Shown here piece after piece: positions 48,001 to 53,039 of a stretch of DNA of 64,000 bases; within the stretch, counting starts at the first letter, position 1; each line of letters begins with the position of its first letter. Under the pieces are notes generated by a model. It ran no database searches. It saw only the letters and a list, made by a program, of their open reading frames with translations, and was not told the origin of the DNA. The position numbers were made by a program, and so were the translations under genes. The DNA comes from Cyrtodaria siliqua (Eukaryota; Mollusca; Bivalvia; Adapedonta; Hiatellidae), in the NCBI GenBank assembly GCA_037043455.1, contig JAWPHD010004482.1, positions 122,985 through 186,984 on the forward strand, given 5' to 3'.

Positions 48001-49498
48001 GAATTCCAACGCTCGGTATTATTGTTTTAATCGGAAACTCAGTAGAGCCTGGGTTCCGATAAAAACAATTATACCTCGTGTTGGAATTCCCGATCTTTAC
48101 CGGATACCCATGAAAGATTCTTATAATCTGCAACTGTACCTTATTTTGAGTGTTACAACAGTTTTATGGAATCCAGCGTTTTCTATTTTCTGTATTTTAC
48201 ATCTTCAGCTATGGACATTTCCAACAGAGGAGTGCATTTATTCAATACCCTCTGTCTTCTCAAGAAATACCTATGTCTGTAAAGGCAGGACACAAGAAGG
48301 TGGAGCAGAAACAACTAACATCAACCATTCTACTACTGACGAAGAAATAAAACCTGAACAAAGGGAAATAACTCCAGCAGTTACAGGTTTTGTAATTAAT
48401 AAATGTGACGATGTTTCCAAAACAAATGACACAATGAGTGTGTATACTCATGGACAAAGGGAAATAACTCCTAAAGTTGATGCAGGTAGTGTAACAACTA
48501 ATAACAACAGTAATAATGTTAGTACACAGAACATTTCTGAAAAACAGAGCAAAATAACCAGTCTTTCTCCAGGTACTGATCATATACATAATGAACCAGT
48601 CAAACAACAGAGTGACTTGAAAGAACAACGAGAAAGAACCCATACTACTTCAGGTTTGTCTCCTACAGTTCATGAACCTGCAGTTAAAGAATCCAGTATA
48701 TTGAACGAACAAAGAGCAAGAACCAGTATTACTATGGATGTGTGTCGTACAATTCATGAAGCTACCAATGAATCTATTGTAGTTGGATCAAATGACAGCT
48801 GCGTATATTGCCTCTCTTCCTGTGGTTGCCTTATATGGAAAGTGAAAGTTGATTCCAGGGTATATGCCACACCATTCCAGTGTGAATTATTGGTAGATAT
48901 AAGTGAGGCAGTTGTGGACACGTCAACGGAATTAGCAGAGGTGAATGCACAAGTAGAATCAAATAAAATGGAAAAATCAAAAAATAATAATTCAGAAATT
49001 CTCGAAATTAAAAATGCCTGTTCGAATGCTCAAAGGAACGAATGTGAAAATAAAAAATGTGGGACGGGAAAAAGTGTTAGATTGACAGAAATGGGCATCA
49101 CAAGTGTTTGTAAGAAATCTCTGTCATATGCACAAACAAGTGAAAGTTGCAGTGAAATTAGAAGTGTTAGTAAACGAATGATTTATACAGCATCATCGAT
49201 GAATAAAAAACTTATTCAAAATGCTGGTCAGCCTTGTACAACAAATTATAATGAAACAGCCGATTGTCACGGTAACAGTAGGAACATGTTTAGGCTTCCT
49301 GTTGTTGTGTTTGCATCGGTAAAAGGGTTGCTGTATATTGTAGATGTGGAGAAGGGTAAAATACTGAGCGAACATCGTCTGACCGAGGGAAAAATTGAGG
49401 AAATATTCTCATCTCCTGTTCTTCATGAAAATACTCTTGTGATAGGGTGCAGGGATAACTTTGTATATTGTTACAAGATATATGCCAAACTGACCTGA
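8904..49498 (+). CDS. AASDH: AASDH / ACSF4-U26: adenylation-carrier-PQQ propeller protein (16 coding exons)
   Basis: The 16 exons listed separately join in frame to 4197 bases, 1398 residues and a TGA. The order is: an adenylation domain (residues 1 to about 520) with TSGTTGSPK (about 168), LTFDP, YGTTEVS, STGDIV, GREDLQVKRNGKR and the C-terminal HGK lysine; a carrier domain with phosphopantetheine serine 555 in GGDSLKA; a charged linker; and a C-terminal seven-blade type propeller (IGSHSYTF, RIESSAC, YVGSHG, RVYATPF, VIGCRDNFVYC). It matches human AASDH closely throughout. The vertebrate enzyme has been reported to activate beta-alanine; the cellular pathway is unsettled. This protein is ~300 residues longer than human because of two insertions in the last exon. 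The start at 8904 opens a matching N terminus. The gene hosts an antisense TRIM-like gene and six boundary-spanning tandem duplications. Confidence 0.93.
9322..9416 (+). CDS. AASDH: AASDH coding exon 2
   Basis: Acceptor ATTTCAG to 9321 and donor GAG|GTGAGT at 9417. It enters in phase 0 and leaves in phase 2. It encodes ISRVLSKFLRCKREMVG, corresponding to the start of the adenylation fold. Confidence 0.8.
10147..10354. repeat. 45-bp minisatellite, array 1
   Basis: About 4.6 tandem copies of a 45-base unit beginning CAGTTTATAATGCAGTAACA. Because 45 is divisible by three, the array is open in several frames on both strands; I do not consider it coding. Confidence 0.9.
10355..10727. repeat. ~375-bp segment, copy 1
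   Basis: It is nearly identical to 11051-11436. It contains several palindromic TGACGTCA-type sites and GGGCGATTTTGG. It follows minisatellite array 1 exactly as copy 2 follows array 2. Confidence 0.8.
10769..11050. repeat. 45-bp minisatellite, array 2
   Basis: About 6.3 copies of the same 45-base unit as at 10147-10354, with near-identical units. Confidence 0.9.
11051..11436. repeat. ~375-bp segment, copy 2
   Basis: Copy of 10355-10727 with small indels. The pair shows that minisatellite plus flank were duplicated together, with a period of about 695 bp. It ends at GATATCTG, just before the decayed exon-boundary copies. Confidence 0.8.
11437..11576 (+). repeat. Tandem duplication of AASDH exon 3 acceptor, 88-bp period
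   Basis: An extra acceptor (TTATCTACAG, ends 11488) and 55 bases resembling the exon 3 start precede the real acceptor (TTAATCTACAG, ends 11576). The duplicated unit is 33 bases of intron end plus 55 bases of exon. A further partial copy begins at 11437. The upstream exon copy is diverged. Confidence 0.8.
11577..11694 (+). CDS. AASDH: AASDH coding exon 3
   Basis: It enters in phase 2 and leaves in phase 0 at CAG|GTAAAT. It encodes VVMSDAAFYNFDADSVEF, matching the part of human AASDH where the adenylation core continues after the substrate-site loop. The acceptor just upstream is duplicated. Confidence 0.82.
11709..12083. mobile_element. MITE with CTCAGC...GCTGAG ends and TA flanks
   Basis: The inverted ends CTCAGCAAAA and TTTTGCTGAG are flanked by TA at 11707-11708 and 12084-12085. 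It is 375 bp with no transposase. The left part matches the arm of the palindromic element at 12704-13336. TA target duplication suggests mobilisation by a Tc1/mariner-type transposase (inference). Confidence 0.75.
12086..12701. other. Intron spacer, no gene seen
   Basis: AT-rich intronic sequence. 12393-12440 shares a block (TTTAGAAACGGTGTACATATG) with 40937-40990, probably a dispersed repeat. Nothing else is supported. Confidence 0.4.
12704..13336. mobile_element. Near-perfect long palindromic MITE (633 bp)
   Basis: The two arms of about 310 bases are reverse complements over their whole length. The ends are CTCAGC and GCTGAG with TA on both sides (12702-12703, 13337-13338). The first arm matches the 375-bp element at 11709. 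Its transcript would form a ~300-bp double-stranded RNA inside an AASDH intron. Confidence 0.85.
13492..13706 (+). CDS. AASDH: AASDH coding exon 4 (A3 core motif)
   Basis: Acceptor CCGCAG, donor AAG|GTATTT, phase 0 to 2. It encodes AYCITTSGTTGSPKVV, the ATP-binding P-loop-like core motif of adenylating enzymes, and PNICHLR, aligned with human PNIQHFR. Confidence 0.93.
13985..16442. repeat. Composite dispersed repeat with 162-bp tandem array
   Basis: It begins with the hairpin AGCTCTACTGGCC-AAG-GGCCAGCAGAGCT and a CGTCCGT-rich tract. It continues with about seven 162-bp units (14186-15140) and degenerate further units, and ends with GGGCCTCTTGTTTA, the reverse of the end seen at 55096. Because 162 is divisible by three, units are open on both strands (340 codons on minus). 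Units diverge with no codon bias that I can see. Confidence 0.8.
16040..16165. repeat. T-rich low-complexity tract
   Basis: Long runs of T broken by C and AATT, about 125 bases, inside the composite repeat. Assembly length is likely unreliable here. Confidence 0.85.
16896..17088 (+). CDS. AASDH: AASDH coding exon 5
   Basis: Acceptor CATTTCAG, donor CAG|GTATAT, phase 2 to 0. It encodes SPLTFDPFIVEMFTTFSVGA and VTVMQ. This is the core A4 region; the aspartate in LTFDP is shared with human AASDH. Confidence 0.93.
17250..17470 (+). repeat. SINE-like element, copy 1
   Basis: It starts near AGAGGGCTGG and contains TTGATCAAGACACTTCCTTAG, a core block repeated at 44010-44040 (TTGGACAAGACACTTCCCTT). 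It is probably a tRNA-derived SINE, decayed, lying in an AASDH intron. Confidence 0.5.
17628..17857 (+). CDS. AASDH: AASDH coding exon 6 (A5 core motif)
   Basis: Acceptor ATTACAG, donor CG|GTATGT, phase 0 to 2. It encodes ATPTLLTRFNPSSLKQT, LSLGGEKFPA and FNLYGTTEVS (A5), all matching human AASDH. Its 3' end plus donor is duplicated 98 bases downstream. Confidence 0.95.
17860..17965 (+). repeat. Duplicated exon 6 3' end, 98-bp period
   Basis: About 45 bases ending at 17955 (TGTTACAAAGTGACGGATAA...) copy the exon 6 end at 17817-17857. The donor equivalent reads AAA|GTATTA. It includes an in-frame TAA (GGA TAA), so it is probably not used. Confidence 0.75.
18297..18396 (+). repeat. Tandem duplication of AASDH exon 7 acceptor, 80-bp period
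   Basis: An upstream acceptor (ATGGTTCAG, ends 18316) is followed by 59 bases nearly identical to the start of exon 7, then 21 bases of intron end and the second acceptor (ATGTTTCAG, ends 18396). The two exon copies differ at about four bases. The first copy alone has no donor, and reading through it adds 80 bases, which shifts frame. Confidence 0.88.
18397..18503 (+). CDS. AASDH: AASDH coding exon 7
   Basis: It uses the second of two tandem acceptors; donor TTG|GTAAGT, phase 2 to 1. It encodes SGNNIPLGEPLQDTVIQVIG, matching human LGFPLLGTVVEV. The alternative acceptor at 18316 would break the frame. Confidence 0.85.
19085..19272 (+). CDS. AASDH: AASDH coding exon 8 (A7-A8 core motifs)
   Basis: Acceptor AAACAG, donor CTA|GTATGT, phase 1 to 0. 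It encodes RSTGDIVRKDEDGRIFYLG and REDLQVKRNGKRVNLEEI, the conserved hinge and A8 block of adenylation domains. Confidence 0.95.
19425..20800. repeat. Dispersed repeat array split by an LTR
   Basis: It starts with TTTTTAGCTCTACTG, then units with TCATTTTTCATCCGATCT and CCGGAGTTATTGCCCTTG. The array is interrupted at 19676-20267 by an inserted solo LTR. Confidence 0.75.
19676..20267 (+). mobile_element. Solo LTR of a retrotransposon (592 bp)
   Basis: It starts TGTAA and ends TTACA, with a 4-base direct repeat CTAG at 19672-19675 and 20268-20271. The surrounding repeat normally reads ACTCTAGCACC, so the empty site is known from neighbouring units. It contains TATAAATAAG at about 20097 followed by a CAGACTGGCACAG stretch, consistent with an LTR promoter. 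The 4-base target duplication fits Gypsy-type elements. No internal coding region remains. Confidence 0.7.
20805..21560. repeat. ~150-165-bp tandem repeat (GAAACTTGGCAAGGAT family)
   Basis: About five units with ATTTCAACGAAACTTGGCAA, ATCAGTACCAAGCC and GGTTGAATGA. The same family occurs in the opposite orientation at 55480-55800 and 58640-59010. Confidence 0.75.
21581..21713. mobile_element. Foldback hairpin element (~60-bp arms)
   Basis: GTATGGTTATTTAGGGACTC... and its reverse complement ...GAGTCCCTAAATAACCATAC enclose a short loop (about 18 bases). It is a non-autonomous hairpin MITE inside an AASDH intron, with no coding capacity. Confidence 0.8.
21725..22340. other. Intron spacer, no feature seen
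   Basis: AT-rich sequence between the hairpin element and the 67-bp array. I find no ORF, repeat or RNA gene here. Confidence 0.4.
22377..25257 (+). repeat. 43-copy, 67-bp array of AASDH exon 9 acceptor + exon start
   Basis: Each unit is 54 bases of exon 9 start (ATAACCCAGCAGCATTGTCA...ATATCTTCC) followed by 13 bases of intron end (CTATCATCCACAG). The distance from the first acceptor (ends 22376) to the last (ends 25257) is 2881 bases, exactly 43 x 67, so there is no net indel. Units start GTAACCC or ATAACCC. The GTAACC forms create CAG|GTAACC, a joined acceptor and donor-like site. Only use of the last acceptor gives the conserved protein directly; 67 is not divisible by three. Confidence 0.95.
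25258..25462 (+). CDS. AASDH: AASDH coding exon 9 (A10 region)
   Basis: It uses the last acceptor of the 43-unit array; donor ATG|GTAAAG, phase 0 to 1. It encodes TEEIKRHLKDRLPAHCVPDE and IPMTRHGK, the C-terminal adenylation subdomain with its catalytic lysine at the junction with exon 10. The first 18 residues are those carried by every repeat unit. Confidence 0.9.
26228..26393. mobile_element. Hairpin MITE (~60-bp arms)
   Basis: The left arm ACCTGTGTTTTATCGGTGAA...GTTCGGAT and right arm ATCCGAAC...TTCACCGATAAAATACAGGT pair, with an inner palindrome ATTAAATCACGAGTG/CACGAGTGATTTAAT. Confidence 0.8.
26930..27483. mobile_element. Foldback element with ~190-bp arms
   Basis: AAAGGGAATGTAGCGACACA at the left pairs with the right end TGGCGCTACATTCCCTTT. 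The arms share ATTATCAAAATCGGATGATA and CCATATATGGA. Central spacer is about 150 bases. It is not coding. Confidence 0.75.
27997..28094 (+). CDS. AASDH: AASDH coding exon 10
   Basis: Acceptor GTATTTCAG, donor AAG|GTAACC, phase 1 to 0. It encodes GKIDLKQLQSVYETRN and VLERKWK, the end of the adenylation domain and linker to the carrier domain. Confidence 0.9.
28130..28448. repeat. 22-bp minisatellite
   Basis: About 14 units of TTGAGCAACCCTGTTTATCATA, some one base shorter. It is intronic, 36 bases after the exon 10 donor, and carries no exon sequence. Confidence 0.9.
28633..28742 (+). repeat. Tandem duplication of AASDH exon 11 acceptor, 91-bp period
   Basis: An upstream acceptor (TATTTTATAG, ends 28651) is followed by 62 bases resembling the exon 11 start, then 29 bases of intron end and the real acceptor (ends 28742). 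The upstream exon copy has an in-frame TAA (GAT ATT TAA), so its use would truncate the protein before the carrier serine. Confidence 0.88.
28743..29476 (+). CDS. AASDH: AASDH coding exon 11 (carrier domain and linker)
   Basis: Donor AAG|GTAAAA, phase 0 to 2. It encodes FILAGGDSLKAIYLHND; the serine codon at 28806-28808 is the phosphopantetheine attachment site (residue 555). After the carrier fold comes a charged, probably unstructured linker with KLRSKRKMEEPDSSS (a basic cluster), then WKHDTRRCVDASPLIAVS, which starts the propeller as in human AASDH. Confidence 0.95.
30058..30150. repeat. 29-bp tandem repeat, 3 copies
   Basis: Units contain CCTTTTAAAGATGTCACTGG and CATGTCACGA. Confidence 0.8.
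31170..31350. mobile_element. Foldback MITE with AGAAATAGAACATC ends
   Basis: The ends AGAAATAGAACATC and GATGTTCTATTTCT are inverted. Inner arms with TTCAATTGTAAACAATAATT pair around GAGCCTGAAGGGC. A half copy of the same element lies at 50228-50320. Confidence 0.8.
33637..35110 (-). CDS. TRIM-like gene exon 2 (coiled coil and NHL-type propeller)
   Basis: On the minus strand the acceptor TTTTTCAG precedes 35110; the exon starts with phase 2 and ends with TAA at 33637-33639. It begins LCTGVDYIPNVAKG, the usual sequence after the second B-box. A long coiled coil follows (KKIRQED-like heptads to about residue 250), then a spacer, then a C-terminal propeller with blocks such as NVYVSDGANGVHIFNRQGSL and EDGNLLVSCC. 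Together with exon 1 it gives 606 residues with no RING. RING-less two-B-box/NHL proteins are expanded in bivalves; role (signalling, RNA binding or immunity) is unknown here. Confidence 0.88.
35111..36368 (-). other. Intron of the TRIM-like gene
   Basis: GT-AG on the minus strand. It contains a nested hairpin element (35692-35886). Nothing else is recognised. Confidence 0.7.
35692..35886. mobile_element. Hairpin MITE
   Basis: AATATTGCATCCCTG at the left and CACTGGGATGCAATATT at the right pair, and inner blocks (GACAGTGGATATTGTCAA with TTGACAATATTCACTGTC; GACCGAGGCCAAGCC) extend the stem. Confidence 0.75.
36369..36715 (-). CDS. TRIM-like gene exon 1 (two B-boxes, start codon)
   Basis: ATG at 36715-36713 (MATGGRYSR); donor ACAG|GTAGGC below 36369, leaving phase 2 so the split codon joins exon 2 in frame. 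Paired zinc ligands form B-box 1 (CGPC...CVDC...CVKCLKDH) and B-box 2 (CTTHPGKGMEMFC...CCAVCIAMDH). There is no RING before them, so E3 ligase activity is not implied. The gene lies wholly inside an AASDH intron on the opposite strand. Confidence 0.88.
36716..38470. repeat. AT-rich spacer with a ~476-bp tandem duplication
   Basis: 37440-37910 and 37915-38340 are diverged copies (shared ACTATAATATACGTGATATC, ATGGCAGTCTTGCTTTATTT, TCAATGATTGATGGATACTT). 36716-37430 has no feature that I can support. Confidence 0.7.
38473..38656 (-). repeat. tRNA-headed SINE, copy 1
   Basis: On the minus strand it starts with a tRNA-like head: A box TGGCCGAATGG, B box GGTTCGAATCC and a GAGCTC end. The pattern resembles a serine/leucine-type tRNA with a long variable arm, but the anticodon loop (8 bases) is not canonical. 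The body (GTGTCGATTCTTA...GGTGTACAGTACTG) recurs at 54121-54303, so this is a SINE rather than a working tRNA gene. Confidence 0.75.
38657..42728. other. End part of the 13-kb AASDH intron
   Basis: GATATC-rich and AT-rich DNA (39000-39290). There is an inverted-repeat element at 41117-41561 and a short direct repeat with CGTAACGTT and TGACGTCA at 42455-42503. No exon of either neighbouring gene is seen. Confidence 0.5.
41117..41561. mobile_element. Inverted-repeat element (~75-bp arms)
   Basis: AAACAGCCTATTAAATCATT at the left and AATGATTTAATAGACTGTTT at the right are reverse complements and continue inward through TTTTAGAATTATTT and TTTCAAGAA. The spacer has tandem ATTATGACATCACATC-like blocks. 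Confidence 0.7.
42729..42880 (+). CDS. AASDH: AASDH coding exon 12 (propeller blade)
   Basis: Acceptor AATTTCAG, donor TTG|GTATGT, phase 2 to 1. It encodes TVFIGSHSYTFCAISMTTGK and RIESSACLSLCGNFVIVG, nearly the same as the human blade (RIESSACVSKCGNFIVVG). Confidence 0.95.
43313..43517. mobile_element. Foldback element with ~75-bp arms
   Basis: TTATTAGGATTCTTGACAGG and CCTGTCAAGAATCCTAATAA are the ends; arms continue through ATGGGCTC and TTCCCTGCCTGGAAATTATA. The spacer itself contains an extra partial arm copy (43415-43440). It is intronic. Confidence 0.85.
43560..44110 (+). repeat. SINE-like element, copy 2, interrupted
   Basis: A tRNA-like head (GTTCGAGCCTC B box near 43590) is separated by ~330 bases from a core with TTGGACAAGACACTTCCCTT shared with 17335. 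It is probably one SINE split by later insertion, or two fragments. Confidence 0.45.
44245..44408 (+). CDS. AASDH: AASDH coding exon 13 (propeller blade)
   Basis: Acceptor TGTTTCAG, donor CAG|GTATAG, phase 1 to 0. It encodes CYHGHVYVLHAYTGDIWW and GTVYVGSHGQVMLALDIQ, aligned to the next human blade. Confidence 0.95.
44570..45015 (+). repeat. G-rich minisatellite (~60-66 bp units)
   Basis: About seven units with GCTTTATAATGAAGTGTGGA followed by GGGAGGGAGGGAGGTAGGG tracts. Four or more G-runs per unit make G-quadruplexes plausible on the coding strand of the AASDH transcript. Confidence 0.85.
45913..46038 (+). CDS. AASDH: AASDH coding exon 14 (propeller blade)
   Basis: Acceptor ATTTTCAG, first donor GCG|GTAAGC, phase 0 to 0. 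It encodes SRRVVWENELLTGAITSPVV and VYVATSLRGTIYSLCA. The exon end and donor are tandemly amplified downstream; use of the second donor at 46093 would add 18 residues in frame. Confidence 0.92.
46039..46660 (+). repeat. 54-bp array of AASDH exon 14 end + donor site
   Basis: About 11 extra copies of a unit made of the last 38 exon bases (CTACAAGTKTACGAGG...TTATGC) and 16 intron bases (GTAAGCTTGCTCTATA). Most keep GGTAAG or GGTAAC. A four-unit higher-order pattern (variants with ACAAGACATAGT and CTATTATTTACTC) repeats after about 222-229 bases. The exon frame stays open through the second unit and stops (TAG) in the third. Confidence 0.92.
46661..47207. other. Intron spacer, no feature seen
   Basis: AT-rich intronic DNA between the donor array and exon 15. 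Confidence 0.4.
47208..47339 (+). CDS. AASDH: AASDH coding exon 15 (propeller blade)
   Basis: Acceptor GTATTTCAG, donor TTG|GTTAGT, phase 0 to 0. It encodes QSGVVLWKYVCKKFVFSSPS and GVVVGCADNCLYHISHKG, matching human FSSP and IGCVDG. Confidence 0.93.
47340..48208. other. AASDH last intron
   Basis: It contains a hairpin element (47983-48112) ending about 100 bases before the last exon. No other feature is recognised. Confidence 0.5.
47983..48112. mobile_element. Hairpin MITE near the last exon
   Basis: ATGGGTGTCCGGTAAAGATC and GATCTTTACCGGATACCCAT are its ends. The arms continue through GGGAATTCCAAC and GTTGGAATTCCC and pair up to a short loop near AGTAGAGCCTGGG. Confidence 0.85.
48209..49498 (+). 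CDS. AASDH: AASDH coding exon 16 (last propeller blades, two insertions, stop)
   Basis: Acceptor ATCTTCAG; ends TGA at 49496-49498. Conserved parts are LWTFPTEECIYSIPSVFS (start), SIVVGSNDSCVYCLSSCG...SRVYATPF (48770-48885) and VVVFASVKGLLYIVDVEKGK...VIGCRDNFVYCYK (49290-end), matching human AASDH in order. Between them lie two stretches absent from human: residues about 990-1155 with spaced QREIT, QREIT, QSKIT, QRERT and QRART motifs, and about 1197-1329, rich in S, N, K and E. Both are low-complexity, in frame and without introns, so they probably loop out of the propeller. Confidence 0.93.
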   Translation, partial: LWTFPTEECIYSIPSVFSRNTYVCKGRTQEGGAETTNINHSTTDEEIKPEQREITPAVTGFVINKCDDVSKTNDTMSVYTHGQREITPKVDAGSVTTNNNSNNVSTQNISEKQSKITSLSPGTDHIHNEPVKQQSDLKEQRERTHTTSGLSPTVHEPAVKESSILNEQRARTSITMDVCRTIHEATNESIVVGSNDSCVYCLSSCGCLIWKVKVDSRVYATPFQCELLVDISEAVVDTSTELAEVNAQVESNKMEKSKNNNSEILEIKNACSNAQRNECENKKCGTGKSVRLTEMGITSVCKKSLSYAQTSESCSEIRSVSKRMIYTASSMNKKLIQNAGQPCTTNYNETADCHGNSRNMFRLPVVVFASVKGLLYIVDVEKGKILSEHRLTEGKIEEIFSSPVLHENTLVIGCRDNFVYCYKIYAKLT

Positions 49499-49542
49499 TG
49501 TGTTTGTAACCTCACGCCTAATGCCATTGAAACTGCATATAA

Positions 49543-49548
49543 AATAAA
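49543..49548 (+). terminator. AASDH polyadenylation signal
   Basis: AATAAA 45 bases after the stop codon; a second similar A-rich stretch follows. It gives a short 3' UTR. Confidence 0.6.
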
Positions 49549-49662
49549 AATGTAAAATAGACTCAAAAGTGATTTGATATTTATACTTATCTTTATATCT
49601 GGATACTATGAAATGCTGGTATATTACATATGCCCTAGATGTTTTTATTAGCTGTAACTATA

Positions 49663-50126
49663 CTGAAAGGAAAAAGAAACGCGACATGGGAATTTCCGCT
49701 ATATATTGTATATACTGCACACATAATTCCATATATATTCCAAGAAAATCCCAAGATGTTTTGTAAAAAAAAAGTTGCAGGTGGTTAGAGAAAGGACACA
49801 ATGGTGATGTTCTAGACATTTTAATCACAGTACACGTTATAACATGAAATTCATAAATGTTGAAGTTCCTCTTTGAAAAATTGAGCCAGTTAAGTACTGT
49901 ATTTAACGTAAACAGTTTGCAAAATTTTGCATCCTAAGTTTGCGCCAAATGCGTACTGTCAATAACGAAACTTTGCAGGAATATTATTTGCTGTGTACCG
50001 CGTTGTTTTAGCCTTTTTTCCGAAAGGAAAGATCTTACATAGCCATGTACCATTCGATTAACAGCAGCATATTGTACATACAATATATAGCGGAAATTCC
50101 CGTGTCGCGTTTCTTTTTCCTTTCAG
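49663..50126. mobile_element. MITE with ~50-bp TIRs and TA target duplication (464 bp)
   Basis: The left end CTGAAAGGAAAAAGAAACGC and right end GCGTTTCTTTTTCCTTTCAG are inverted and continue through GGGAATTTCCGCTATATATTGTA. TA lies at 49661-49662 and 50127-50128. There is no transposase. The TA duplication suggests a Tc1/mariner-type partner. Confidence 0.88.
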
Positions 50127-50227
50127 TAGATATACTATTAATCTATATATCTAGTTATATTAAATCTACAATATATCAATGGAATATGTATGCGCTATGC
50201 ACTATTTTCATATATTAAGGGTATTTG

Positions 50228-50320
50228 AATAGAAATAGAACATTGTTTAGGTTGAATTATTATGTATTATATCACTATTTGTCATTCAGTTGTAACAATA
50301 ATTTCACTCGCATATGTCCA
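50228..50320. mobile_element. Half copy of the 31170 foldback MITE
   Basis: GAAATAGAACATTG and GTTGTAACAATAATTTCACT match the left arm of the element at 31170-31350; the right arm is missing. Confidence 0.55.
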
Positions 50321-50379
50321 TTGTCATTGTTAATCTAGTCAAAGATCTTATTGACATAAGCCTCACCCTAAAGTGAAAA

Positions 50380-51560
50380 TTGGAATCTGTTAACTAAAGC
50401 TGATATAATAAACTTTAAGATCACTTTTGGTGAAAATATGAAACCATTTACTGAAGTTACCATGCACACAATAATTTCTCATTATTACTGACTTAGGACA
50501 GAAACAAATCAAAAAAATTTCCATAACTCTTGCTAACATTAGTAGAGTGTAACCTAATGAAGTTATCGTGCACACAAGAAATTTCCATTATTACTGGCTC
50601 AGGATAGAAACAAATCCAAAAAATATCCATAACTCTTGCTAACATTAGTGGAGTGTAACCTAATGAAGTTATCGTGCACACAAGAAATTTCCATTATTAC
50701 TGGCTCAGGATAGAAACAAATCCAAAAAATGTCCATAACTCTTGCTAACATTAGTGGAGTGTAACCTAATGAAGGTATCGTGCTCACAAGAAATTTCACA
50801 AAATTATAACATGGGGTTTTAGAGAAATAGCCCGAACAAGAATTTTCTATTTGACTACCAAGTATGAAATGCATTAAAAATACAAAGGGCCATAACTCAG
50901 TGGAAAATTATTGAACCGGAACGTCATGAAAGTATGCACATCTCCACTTGATTTTGATACTTCCTCGCAAGCTTGAATAAATTCTAACAAGGAGTTTTAG
51001 AGAAACAGCACAGACAAGAATTTTCTATTGCACTTCCAAGTATGAAATGCATTAAAATTACAAAGGGCCATAATTCAGTGGAAAATATTGAACCGGAACG
51101 TCATGACAGCAGTATGCACATCTCCACTTGATATTGATACTTCCTAGCAAGTTTCGCTAAATTCTAATAAGGAGTTTTAGAGAAATAGCCCGAATATATA
51201 TATATATATTAGAAATACAAAGGGCCATAACTCAGTGGAAAATTATCGAACCTGAACGTCGTGATAATATGTGCATGTCCACTCGATATTAATGCTTTAT
51301 AGCAAGTTTCGCGAAATTCTAAGAAAGGAGTTATTGAGAAATAGTCTGGACAGGGGTGAGGGGTGGGGGTGAACTTCCTAGCAAGTTTTGCAAAATTCTA
51401 AGGAGCAGTTGTTGAGAAATAGTCAGCCATAACTCTTTCTAACACTAATGAAGTTATCGTGCACACAAGAAATTCCCATTATTACTGACTCAGGACAGAA
51501 ACAAATCCAAAAATTGTCCATAACTCTTGCTAGCATTAGTGGAGTGTAACCTAATGATGT
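50380..51560. repeat. Two tandem repeat families (~105 bp and ~180 bp units)
   Basis: 50390-50790 has about four units with CATAACTCTTGCTAACATTA and GTTATCGTGCACACAAGAAA. 50800-51400 has three units with GGGCCATAACTCAGTGGAAA and GAACCGGAACGTCATGA. A further unit of the first family sits at 51430-51560, bracketing the second. Confidence 0.8.
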
Positions 51561-53030
51561 AATGATGTGTTGATTCTGTAGTTGAATATGTCATATCATA
51601 CCATTTATCCGAATCATTATCTGTTAAATGGAAAAAAATACTTTTTTGAGGCAGGATGCAATGGGACGGAACGGGACAAAGCCCCAACAAACCTTGTTTG
51701 GCTGGAATATAACGAGGCACAGCTTTTTGTTTAATATATTGATATAATATTAATTATACAATGGTATTTTCAACAGAAAACAACAACAGTAATATTTGAA
51801 ATGTTTTAATTAATTATGGAAGAATGAATTCTGAATAAGTGGTTTAAGTAATATCGGGTCGAAATGGGGAATGCTGATGAGAAACAACAACAACAATAAT
51901 GGAGATAAAGAGGATTTCCAGATGTTAAAAGAGACACAATGCAATCTTGAAGGGTTTACCAAGCACTGAAATTAGCATCTCAATATATTTATCCAGAATC
52001 ATCTAGACTATAAACCTGCTTGCATATAATTAAACAAAATGTTGAGCTTTATTTATTTTACCAAAGGTTTACATATATTGGTGCAATATTGCCAGCAGTT
52101 AATAATATGCAAAAACAATGTGCCTTATACTATTCTTATAATTAATATTAATGATTGAACAAATGAAGTTATATAGAAAAACTAAAAAATCAAGATTGAC
52201 ATGTCACCCTTTAACATCATCATGTTCTAAATCCCCATTCAATTTAATAAAAATTTAATTCAGTTTCTGTCGGGAATCATGCATGGCCTGCAAACTAAGG
52301 CCATTTATTATTATGAATAAATGATGCCGGATTAAATAACATTGGATTGTTTTGTGTCCCTTGTATACATTCATGTACAGTTTAACTGTTAAAGGCTCCA
52401 TGTATATTGGGACAGGCGATCATGGAATGGAATGGTAGATGAGCTGAAAATAACATAATAACAGACTTTGATGAAAGATAATGTGATAATATACCTCTAA
52501 GAGGCAATTATGTCGCGTACATAAAAACCAAATACTACGTAAGTACATTCAGAAATGTCTTAATGCATTTTTGTGTGAAGAAACACAGAATTACCAGATG
52601 ACAACATACATTGTATAATGACACATACATTCACTGCTATACAGACCATAAATTGTGGTTTCTACAGCATAGCGTTTAATGAATTTATTTAAATGCATGG
52701 CTATATACACCGTACATTGTGGTCGCTACATCATAGCGATTAATGAATTTGCGAGATGAGATGACGACATGCGTTGTATAATGACACATACATTCATGGC
52801 TTCACAGCCATACGTTGTGGTCGCTACTTTGTAGTGATTAATGAATTTGTTTAAATGGGTAATATCAAATATGACTATGGACAATACTGTATACAAGACT
52901 TGGCTTCAACCTCAGTGTTGGTGAAACTTTTACATCACGCTTCATGTGTTAATTAAAACTATTATCACAACAATAACATCTGAGTTTACAATAAGTTAAC
53001 TATAACATTTGAGTAAATTGAACTGGGCCC
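51561..53030. other. Intergenic stretch with a short tandem repeat
   Basis: 52590-52860 has about three diverged units with TGTATAATGACACATACATT and GTGGTCGCTAC. The rest is AT-rich with no gene seen. Confidence 0.5.
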
Positions 53031-53039
53031 CGTGTGGTT

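Noticed and set aside
48110..48208. ORF extension upstream of the last AASDH exon
   Set aside because: The frame is open from 48110, but a strong acceptor (ATCTTCAG) at 48208 joins exon 15 exactly at the human-conserved LWTF strand, so the upstream part is intron.
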